Positions 47,101-58,200 of a stretch of DNA of 64,000 nt are shown here, piece by piece. The stretch is from NCBI GenBank assembly GCA_949752795.1, contig OX457070.1, forward strand, positions 28,606,588-28,670,587, in the 5' to 3' direction. Every line of letters starts with the position of its first letter. Position 1 is the stretch's first letter. The position numbers and the translations under genes are program-made. The DNA comes from Hyperoodon ampullatus. Lineage: Eukaryota; Chordata; Mammalia; Artiodactyla; Ziphiidae. The notes under the pieces were generated by a model, which did not search any database, was not told the DNA's origin, and saw only the letters and a program-made list of their open reading frames with translations.

Positions 47101-50100
47101 GGGTGACACCGTAGAGGAGGCGTTTTATAAGATCTTCCACCTGCAGGCTGCGTGTGAGATACAGGTGAGCAAGTTCCTCGGGGGTGTGGGCCCAGGAGGG
47201 ACCCTGACAGGGGCCTGGGGGCAAAGGTGGCAGCCCCATGGGCCGTGATTTAGGGAGACCTTTGAGTGAGACCCTCTGACAGCCTCACCCTATTATTCTG
47301 CCTTGGCACCACCTGATTCTTCTCAAGTTTCACATTTGGAATCAGTTTTGTAGCTTTAAAATTTTCTACCGCCATTGTCTAAAAACCAGCACCCAACACT
47401 TGGGGATCAGTGCTCAGGACAGGGAGCTGCCTGGGCTCATCAGTAGGACAGTGGGAGGGACTGTACTTCCCATGCTCCTGTATTACCTGGGGTGTACCTG
47501 TTACCTCTAGCTGTGCCCCACAGACACCACACAGGTAAGTCTTCTTTCCTTTGTTTGGAGAAGGGTAGTTTGCAAAGACCATGAATGTGGTCAAGTCCAG
47601 AAAGAGAAGTGGAAAGCAGGCCAAAGTAGAGTGTTGATATGGCAGGCCTTACCCCAAGGAAGCCCCAGGGTGATGTCCAGGGAGCCCATGGTGAAATTCT
47701 CCTAACTGGTAAAGGATGAGATAGAGAGTGGGTGGGGAGTGTCAGTAGTCGTGGGACCCCTAGAAGAGTTGATGGAGAAGCAATAGGAAAACACACGTCC
47801 TGTAGTTTTATCCAATAACCAGGTAGTGTTGGATAAGCGAAGCATATGCTCCTTCCAGTGTGGCAAGCCATCGGGTGAGTATGGGGGTCTTGCACGACTG
47901 ACTGGGCTCCATCCTTCCCAGCCTGCTCTCTGTGCTCTTGGGTCAGGGACTTGCCCTTTGCAAGCCTCCATTTCCTCAACCTCAGACCTGGGTCTAGAGA
48001 GACCTTGTGAGGATGGCCTTTCAGATAAGGAGAGGTGTTGCTGATGGTATTTTTAGGACTCGGTTGACAAGAGGGAGAGGCTAGCTGCTCCAGGGTGAGT
48101 CAGCTCTTTGCAGGGCCCTTCTGGTGTCCCATCTGCCCTCTCTTGGCTGGTCTGGGCAGAGCAGTGCCCCGAGGAAGACGGCCTGCTCCTCTCTTGGGCG
48201 TTATGGGGGGAGAATGGGATAATCCCAGAAGCATCACTAGTGGAGGCTCTACAAGTGAGACCTTTCTCAATGGTTTTCGAAGGATATGTTGAGAGGACAG
48301 TGATGAAGAAATGTTAGAGGAGGTGGTGTGAGACCCTCCTGACTCCCCATCCCCCATCCAGTAATGCTGGCCCTGAACTCTGACCCCTGAGTGTTGTTAG
48401 AACCTGGCAGAGCCTCTGATATGCCTACTTTCCCTTCTCCACATCTGAAGAGTTGCCCATCTTTCTTCTGAAGAAGAGGCTTCCGTGAGAAAATATCTCA
48501 TGAAAAAGAATGAATGGAGAGAGGTTCCCGGGTGTCCCCCCGCCACACGGTGAAGGATGCCTTCCCCAGGCTCCAGATCCCTAGAAATGGCCACTGCGCA
48601 ATTTAAGCAAAGGGAGGATGGCCATCTAGCAGCTGGGGTGATGAAGCGCAGAGCTGCCAGCCACTTTCCTGGACAGCCCCAGCTGCTTCTCTTGGCCCTG
48701 TCTGCTGTCACTTTCTTTTCAGTCAGGACTGGCTTGATGCAACCTTTTAAAAGCACATCAGGTGATGGGGACAGATAACCCCAGGAAAGCGCCAGTGGAT
48801 TTTTTTTCAGCAGGTGGAGCAGGAAGGCTTCTAGAGGGTGAAATGAAGCTGGAAGTTGTGGGAAAAAAACAGGAGAGATTAGACCAAGAGTGTGGGTGAA
48901 TTAAGGCTCAGAAGAGCCCAGGTACAGCAGCCTGCAGATGCTGTTGGGACTGCAGTCCCTGGAAGGGTCATTTATGGTCAAATGACCAGCACCGACATTC
49001 TGTTTCCATCATGACTAGTGTTCTCCCTCAGTGGCCTTGGCAAACAAGCAAATGCGTCCATGGTCATTTCAGCGGTTCAAGGCTAAGAGCCTATTCCATT
49101 CTCCTGGGGACAGCGTTCTCTTTGCTCCCCATCAGTTTGGGGTTCCAGGAAACTGGGTCATCCTCTGCTGAGAGAGGCAGCTCCCTGCTCTGTTCACAGG
49201 CAGATGAGAAGCAGCTCAGGCAATTCTCCATCTGCTACCCATCGCCATGGAAACGGATGGGGGAAGGGGGAGGGGAGAGGAGGCAGCTCTTGCAAGGGTG
49301 TGGGCAGTTTTCTCCTCCTCTATGAATGACCAGTCTCCAGGGGGTATTGCTTCTCAGCCTTTCATGGTAAAACCTCAGAATTTATTTATCATAATTGTTT
49401 CTATGGCACTCCGTATGCACCAGGTGCTATTCTAAGTGTTTACAAATATTACCTTAAATAATCCTCACGAGGTAGGTACTATTTTCATTTTACATATGAG
49501 AAAGCTGAGGCACAGGGAGGGTAAATAGCTGCTGAAAATCACACAGCAAGTAGGTGGCAGAGCCAGGATCCAAACCCAGACAGCCTGGTACCCAGGTCCC
49601 ACGTCCTAAACACTACATTGCACTGCCTCTCAGGAAAGCAAGCGTCGGTGGGAAAGGTCAGCTGTCAGGTTGGGACCTCTCTTCAGGGAGCTGGCACTTC
49701 AAGTCAGGGTCTCAGGGTCCCAGAGCTGGAGCCCTGCCTTGGCCAGGTAGGGGTCCAGGATGAACTTGGTAATTGATCAACCAGCTGGGATTCACTACCT
49801 TTGAGAGTGCGTTTCCAGGTGCTCAGCCTCAGTGCCAGGTGTGAGGGACTTCGGAATTAGAAAACACGGTCAGCAGAGGGCAGAACTGGGACCAGTGAAT
49901 GAACATAATAAAAAGGTAGATTTCAACTCAGGGTATTCTATATCAACTCACTGTAACCCTTCTAACATTTGGACAACAGTATAATAGGCTGCCTTCCCAG
50001 GCACGGAGCTGACCACTTCTAGGGATACTAGACAAGGACTCATTTTTGGTGAGAGAATGGAATAAAAGGCCTCGAAGTCTCTATATTTGTAGGGTGCGGA

Positions 50101-53100
50101 GTCATCTTTTTAAGATAAAAATGGAGGCTTCCATAGGACACATGCCTTGGATGAGGAGGGCGTGGAAATGCTTGTTCTTCCTCTTCACAGAGTGACGGGG
50201 GTCACCTTGGAAAGGCTGCCTGGCTGACCTCTAGGAAGTCTCACAGGGGCCATGTGTTACACTGGTGAATTTAACACACTCTGGAGTGTGTCCAGGATCC
50301 TCATGTGTTCATAGACCTGTGTTGGTCAGCAAGCTACATTGGATTATTTACATTTTCAGTAAAATAATAACTGGCACAAAAACTGGAACACTGAAAGTTT
50401 ATATAATCAGAGCCTTTCCCCCGTAACAAGCAGGTTTACATGGGATATCAAATATTAATCAGAATGCTGGGGTCTTGATGTGCAGTATAAAACTCCAGCT
50501 TCACTACCTACAATACTTGGAAACCACCATCTCTCTCTGGACTTACCCAGGAAGCCAAACCATGACCAATTATATCTGAGTGGCAGATACAGGGAGTAAA
50601 TAGAATGTGCTTTTAGATGAGCATGGAATTAGAAAATAAGATTAGTTGGATTCATGAATGTTTTTAGGATCGTTCTAAAATTGCCTGCTTTATACACACA
50701 CCACTTGCCCTAAAAGTCAGAGTCCGTTGCCTGTAGCCACCTGGATTGTCCCTTCCCCATGGAGCCTTGACAGTGGGACAAACACTCTAAGTCTTCTGGA
50801 AAAGCTTCCTAAGGCCTACACAGTGCCCGGCTGTGACTGTCAGCATTTCATGTGTCTCCTCTTTCTGGGCTTCCTTGACTGGCTAACGCCATCATGGAGG
50901 GTCTTCTGCCTTTAGACCTGTTAATTCAGCCCAGCATGCAGCTACACTCATATTTCACTGGCCTAGAAGGCAGCTTATTTCTTTCAAGTGACTTTTTTTT
51001 TCTTTAAGGGGAAATATTTCAGACATATAGAAAAGTGCAGAGAGTCATATAATAGACACCCGCTACCAACCAGATTTAACAAATATCAATGGCATTTTCC
51101 TCTGGAAGAAGTAAAATATTACAGACAAGAATTGAAGTCCCCTTTTCTCATCTTCCCTCCTTTCCCAGAAATAATCACAATTTGAGGTTTGTCTGTGTCC
51201 CAGGTAATTTTTCAGTACTCTGCATTGTTTTATTCTTAAGGTTTAACACTTGCTATATCCCCCTAAGAACTGACATTAGGAAAGAAATACTAATACCTCT
51301 TTCCCTGGAAATGGGCACATGCCCTACAAGTTTGGAGGGGCTTTCCTCTGGGAGGAAAAAAACAACTACAACTCAGTTTTCCAGACATTTCTGTTTCTAA
51401 TCTTCCCCGATCTCCATTCTCTGTTACACAGAGGAGCACAGGTACACACGCAGGGATGTGTGTGTACACATGCACACATGTGTGTGTGAGCTGAGCGTTC
51501 TCTGCCCTTTGCGCAGGTGTCTGCTCTGTCCAGCGCGGGGGGCGTGGAGAACCTCATCCTCCTGGAGCAGGAGAAGCACCGGCCTCACGAGTTGGGCTCC
51601 GTGCAGTGGGCGGGGAGCACCTTCGGGCCCATGCAGAAGAGCCGGCTGGGGGAGCACGAGTTCGAGGCCCTCATGAGGATGCTGGACAATCTGGTGAGTC
51701 TCCTGCCGTTGTCCTTCCAGGCCAGTCCTTTGTGGCTTAGCTCCCCCCAAACCAGTCAGTATGAAGCATTCGGTGGGCGTGAGAACTGCCAGCATCACAG
51801 TTAACTTGTTGAAGCCCCTTGATCGGCCACTTGACTTAGAATTTGTGGTCATTCTAATAGTAGTTGAGTTTTCTCAACTGATGACCTTTGCCACCCCTTT
51901 TCCAAGGGCTGTGGATGTTATCATACCTGCAGAGTGCTCTTTAGAGAAGAGGTAGGAAGCCCTTGGTTGGTATGAGAGGTGGTAATCCAGCAAAAATCAG
52001 GACCACGGAGCCTCTCTCATATTGTAGCTTTGTTCACTCCTCTTTTGCAGTTAGTTCTGCCTTTCTTTCTAATCTCATGACTTAAACCGGAAAACACATA
52101 ATGCCATTAATTTCCCTGTTCCTGGTGAGCAGCATTATAACAATATCCTATTGTAATGAATGAATCAATCAATCAGGTAGGGCGTTAACTGGTATATGTC
52201 CAGGAGTGGGCTTTAAAGGATCCAAAGAATTATAAGACATCCTTCCTTCTGGAGCTAACAATTTAATTGATGATATATGACGTAAATATGAGGCAATTCA
52301 AGAATAAGAAGAAAGCATATACAGTGAGGAGCTAATTGCAGGAAGAGACTCTGACTTCTTAGATTGCTCGAAAAAGCGAAGATGAAACCTACCTCTGTGA
52401 CATTTCTGTATCATTGACCACCCCTCCCCCTCACTGCTACTACTTTGGACCCTCTCTTTGTTGTGTCTGGGTCATTGCAATAATCAGTCCTTTTCTTCTG
52501 CCCCCAGTTCCTCCAAATCACTTCCACTTTATTACCAGGCTGACATGAGGGTCACTTTATAATGGTGAAAGGTACACCCCACAATGAAAATACAACTCCT
52601 GTTAACATTTGTGTGAGTAACTATGCCTAAATAAAGCACCAGGACCAAGTGGTTTCATGCAGAAATTCTTTCAGACCTTTAAGAGACAGACTATTCTTAT
52701 GCTATTTAAACTGTTGCAGATAAGAGTGAAAGAAGGAAACCAGACACCAAGAAGGAAACATAATAATTATAACACATTCAGACAAATCTCACTTTGAGTT
52801 GATGAAAAATGCTGCATGAAAACTAGCAAATAGTATCCAGCATAACATTAGAATAATAATACACAATAACCAAGTGAGGACTCATTCCTAGTATTGAAGG
52901 ATAGTTTAATATTATAAATCTTTTAAATATATTTCATGATATCAACGAGTCAAAAATATAAACCTTCTGATCACTTTGAGATCAGAAGTTATTTGATAAA
53001 AATTTAATATTGATTTATAAAAATAATAGCTGTTAAGTAGGATAGGAAGCCATTTATTTAACATGATTAAAATGATTTTTTTCTCAAAACACGCACCAGT

Positions 53101-55178
53101 ATCATGGTGAAACACTAGAAGAATTTCCATGAAATTTTGAAACAAAACAATGAAAATATAATGAGAAAATAATCCTATTTGCAAATGCAGCAAAATCAAA
53201 CTTTAAACAGAACCCCTTTAAAGACAACTGTAAAATTTTACCAACAGACATCAGAGAAAACCTGAAATCAGTGAAGAGCTATAATTTATTCTTGGTTAAA
53301 AACTTCAGTAGGGTAACTTTTCCAAATTAATTGATAAACTCAATGTAATTTCCTCAAAAGTGGGGGAAGGTATAAGGACTTAGCAAAATGTTCTTTCAGG
53401 TGAAATTCAGAATGGCGCAGAAAATCCTATAAAAAGAAGAGTGATTACCACCACATGGTACAGTGTGATAAGGCTTGAGTCACTAAAGGGTGGAGCACTA
53501 GTCCAGAATGGACAGGCCAATCAATGCTACAGCTTAGAGAATCCAGAAATAGATCCCAAACGCATGAAAATTTAACACAGGATAAACAGCCATCTTATAA
53601 ATCTGTGGGAAAAAGATAGACTGTTAGCCTTCTGGGAAATAAAACTAAGGTGGATTACTACCTTGTCCTTTCAACAAGATAAATCCCTGATTTGTCAAAG
53701 ATTTAAACATGGAAAGGAAATTGATATAGGTATTTAAAAATATAGATTAATAGTTTTAATGCTCTTGTGTTGGGAAAGACCTTGTCAAGCATGGCAGGAA
53801 AGTCTGAAATCGTGATGCCAAATATTGACAGATATGATTACATTAAAATTCAAAATTTGTATTTTTTTAAACCATCCCACCCACTATATAAACAAAGCTA
53901 AAAGACAAAGTATGGGGAAAATATTTGCAACATCTGTGACAGTCAAAAGATTCATATCTTTACTGTAAAAGGAGGTATTACAAATCAATATGAGAAAGAT
54001 GACCATCACAATAGAAAAATGAACTGAGAACCCAGTTTACAAAGGAAGATATTCAAGAGGCCATTAAGTGTAATTAAAAATATCCAGTCTTACTAGTAAT
54101 CCAAAAAAGAACAAAACAAAAGTAGAGGATATTACTTTTAACCCATCTGATTGCCAAGGATTTTTTTTAGACCTCAGCAATATTCATTGTGGGGAAAGGA
54201 GACGAGAACTGGGAACTCCAGCACAATTGGCAGAGGTGTAAATTGGCTCAGTGTTTTGGGAAGACGGACATGATAAATATATAAAAACTTATACTGTGCT
54301 CCCTTTGACTCAGTCATTTTCATTACTAGGCACTTATGTTAATTGCCTAAAGAAAAATTGGTAAAGATACTCATGTCAGGGTTGTTTATAATATTTTGAA
54401 AATAACAGTGTCCACTGGTATTGGTTAGATAAATTATGATATGTCCATTCACTGGCATATTATGTAGTTGTTTAAAGGTTGCTGTGTATCTATAGGTTCA
54501 ATAACATGAAAAAAACTCCAAGACACATTGATGAGCTAAAAGCAGCTTATAAAGCTGATTTTGTAGCATTATTATTTACAATAGCCAAGGTATGGAAGCA
54601 ACCTAAGTGTCCACTGATGGAAGAATGGATAAAGAAAATGTGGTACTTATATATGATAGGATATTATTCAGCCATAAAAAAGTTGGAAGTCTTACCATTT
54701 GCAACCATATGGATGGGCCTTGAGGGGATTATGCTAAGTGAAATAAGTCAGACAGAGAAAGACAAATACTGTATGATCTCATTTATATGTGGAATTGAAA
54801 AAAACCCTCAAAAACCAAAAATAAAAAAATTCATACTCATAGATACAGAGAACAGATTGGTAGCTGCCAGGTGGGAGGCAGAGAGAAATGGGTACAGGGG
54901 TCAAAAGGTGCAAACTTCCATATATAAAATAAGTAATCCTGGGGATGTAATGTACCGCATGGTGACAATAGTTATTAATACTGTATTATATATTTGAAAG
55001 TTGCTAAAAGAGTAGATCTTAAAAGTTCTCATCACAAGAAAAGGCTTCTTGACTATTTTTCTCTTGGGAGCACTAACTCTGACTCAAGAACATCCCTGTC
55101 TCCTAAGCAAGACCATGTCCCTCAAAGGTGCTGGATGTTAATTAGACTCGTGGTAATCATTTCGCAATACATACAAAT

Positions 55179-55209
<31 letters not shown>

Positions 55210-58200
55210 GTACACGGGCCTCTCACTGTTGTGGCCTCTCCCGTTGTGGAGCACAGGCTCCGGACGCGCAGTCTCCGCGGCCATGGCTCACGGGCCCAGC
55301 CGCTCCGCGGCATGTGGGATGTTCCCAGACCGGGGCACGAACCCATGTCCCCTGCATCAGCAGGCAGACTCTCAACCACTGGGCCACCAGGGAAGCCCCA
55401 TACAAATTTTTTAAAATTGAGGTATAGTTGATTTACAATGTGTTAATTTCAGGTGTACAGCAAAGTGATTCAGTTACACATATAATACATACAGATATTG
55501 AATCACTATGTTGTATACCTGAAACTAATGTAAAGTTACATGTCAATTATATCTCAATTTTTTAAAAAGCTGCTTATGTTGTACAGTCCATTTATATACT
55601 GTTTTATATATATTATATGATGCATTAATTATATAGTCTGTATATTTACATACATGCATTTGTATATGTGTGCTTAGAGAGATGTCTGAAAGGATTTTTA
55701 GTGGTTGTCTCTGGGGATGAGATTTTGCATAAAACCCACTTTTTCCTTATGTTTTTTTTTTTTTTTCGATATGCGGGCCTGTCACTGCTGTGGCCTCTCC
55801 CTTTGCGGAGCACAGGCTCCGGACGCGCAGGCTCAGCGGCCATGGCTCACAGGCCCAGCCGCTCCACGGCATGTGGGATCTTCCCGGACCAGGGCACGAA
55901 CCTGTGTCCCCTGCATCGGCAGGCGGACTCTCAACCACTGCGCCACCAGGGAAGCCCCCCTTATGTTTTTTATATTGCTTAATTTTTCTACATGGCTCTG
56001 TACTTTTTTTGTAATCCACTTTCTTTTTTTTTTTTTTTCTCTTTTTTTAATTTTGCGGTACGCGGGTCTCTCACTGCTGTGGCCTCTCCCGTTGCGGAGC
56101 ACAGGCTCCGGACGCGCAGGCTCAGCGGCCATAGCTCATGGGCCAAGCCGCTCCGCGGCACGTGGGATCTTCCCGGACCGGGGCACGAACCCATGTCCCC
56201 TGCATCGGCAGGCAGACTCTCAATCACTGTGCCACCAGGGAAGCCCCAATCCACTTTCTTTTTAATGCCACTTTAATTTTAAAAAAGATGACAGACAGAG
56301 CCGAGAATTGCTCCAGCAGCTCTTAAGATTCCCGAGTGTTCATTTTGAGTAACAGTCCACCTTTGGGGGACATGGTCTTGCTTAGGAGACAGGGATGTTC
56401 TTGAGTCAGAGTTAGTGCTCCCAAGAGAAAAATAGTCAAGAAGCCTCAGAGTCTAGGAAGGGAGGGCTACTGTTAGAATCAGCTGGGAAACTTTTTAAAA
56501 TCCTGTAGCCCAGATTGCACCACCACTGTCCAATGAAATGGGAAACTCTGAGGTGAGCCCAGGCATCTACATTTTTAAAGCTCCCGCATGATTCTGTTGT
56601 GTTGAAAACTACTGGATCAGACCAAAAGCTGGAGCTCTGTCTGGTCCACAAGATTCTGGGGACTTTCTCATCCCTGATCAGAGGGCTTGTTGGGGTGGAG
56701 GAGGGGAGGGGTTGGGGGAGCAAGACAGGGAACAATTCTGAAATACAGCAGAGGTGTGGCAAGGCCTGGGTTGTATTACAGAGACTTTGGGTTAAACTGA
56801 GTCCTTTAGATGGAAGGGGGTAAAACGTGTGGGCGGGCGAGCAGGCATGTAACTGACCATTTTCCCCACCACATGTGCTTCTATTTTTGTCCTTTTTAGG
56901 GTTACAGAACAGGCTACACCTACCGCTACCCCTTTGTTCAAGAGAAAACCAAACACAAAAGTGAGGTGGAGATTCCAGCCACGGTCACAGCCTTCGTGTT
57001 TGAGGAGGACGGCACCCCGGTGCCCGCCCTGAGGCAACACGCCCAGAAGCAGCAGAAGGAGAAGACCCGCTGGCTTAACACGCCCAACACCTACCTGCGG
57101 GTCAACGTGGCCGACGAGGTCCAGAGGAGCATGGGCAGCCCCCGGCCAAAGACCACAGTAAGGAGGGCAGACGGGGCTCCGCTGGGGAGGTTGGGGTGGA
57201 AGGAGAGTGCCCGGCTACCTGTGTGGGCTAAGCCGCTTTAAAAGGGAAACAGTAAACCTCCCCTGGGCCTGCACTAGTCCTGTCTCCCCTTAAGGCTTCC
57301 ATTGGGCATCTGGGAGAAGCTTTTCATGCCTACAGAGCAGATCACCTGCTTCTTGCACCCTATGCTGAGTTTTTGGTCCAGAGGGTGGCTGGACCAGGTC
57401 ACTCCCAGCAGCATGAAAGCTTTTTGCTCCCATATCTGGAAGGGGCTTCTGGGAAATTCAAGGGAGGGGTACCCAACATTTGAACTGACCATCTGATGCA
57501 AAACCAGAAGATGCATGGGGTACTTGCTTCTATTACGTTGTCCACTCCCTTTATAACCCTCTTCTGTAGAGAGGTGCTTGCTTTAGACATTAGATGTGTG
57601 AGACCTGCCCACAGATTGAGTTTTTACAAATTGTGTGCTCTTTTCCTCTCTCTCCCTCATCATACACACTGGCTCTTAATTTGATTTTCACTAACAAAGT
57701 AGCTGGCAGCCAAATAGAATAGCTCTTCGTTTAAAAAAAAAAAATGCCCTGCAAATTAACATCCATGCGTCATCTAATACTACAACACCAGTGGCTGCCT
57801 GTCTGTCAAAGCTGGCACCAGGGCTCTGTCCTTCCTCTTAAGTGTTCCTTATGGCCATTGATCTGGGGCCTTTCTTTGGTCGCTGGGTCATTTGCTGCCC
57901 ATCTCTGCTCTGGGAGACAGACATCAAAGAGGCCCAAGAGGAGGGAACGTGTTTGTCTAGGCTTGCTGACTTGCACGTAGGCTGGTCGGCCCAGATCTCA
58001 TGGGGTGGACCACTAGGGTGGACGGTGAGCCATATGCCTTTGCCTTACCCACTGGGCCTTGTGTGTGTTCAGTGGATGAAGGCCGACGAGGTGGAGAAAT
58101 CCAGCAGTGGCATGCCCATACGGATCGAAAACCCAAACCAATTTGTGCCTCTGTATACTGACCCCCAAGAAGTGCTGGACATGCGCAACAAGGTAAGGTG

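Larger units (their letters stand above)
47165..51516 (+). other. ADD2: ADD2 intron 7
   Basis: 4.35 kb with a MIR at 49380-49631, an unassigned old repeat-like piece at 50985-51290, and mixed TG/CA tracts close to the 3' splice site. I see no exon. Open frames on both strands at 47.4-48.8 kb overlap and match nothing. Confidence 0.85.
52570..55567 (+). mobile_element. Old LINE-1 (ORF2 part and 3'UTR), sense, multiply interrupted
   Basis: Diverged ORF2 sequence (TAAAGCACCAGGACCAAGTGG corresponds to a KAPGPSG-type RT motif) leads to a 3' end at TCAATTATATCTCAATTTTTT. A piece at 54479-54997 still encodes ORF2 C-terminal and 3'UTR text ([24 protein letters not shown]). It is interrupted by the 55042-55130 insertion, a short antisense L1 and a CHR-2 SINE. 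Confidence 0.88.
51694..56899 (+). other. ADD2: ADD2 intron 8
   Basis: 5.2 kb, mostly repeats: a long sense L1, a short antisense L1 piece, three antisense CHR-2 SINEs within 1.1 kb, an inverted 89-bp repeat pair and a MER5A relic. Positions 51.7-52.6 kb are unassigned. Confidence 0.88.

Noticed and set aside
54479..54997. 172-codon plus-strand open frame in ADD2 intron 8
   Set aside because: It is the end of L1 ORF2 plus L1 3'UTR, not a host exon.
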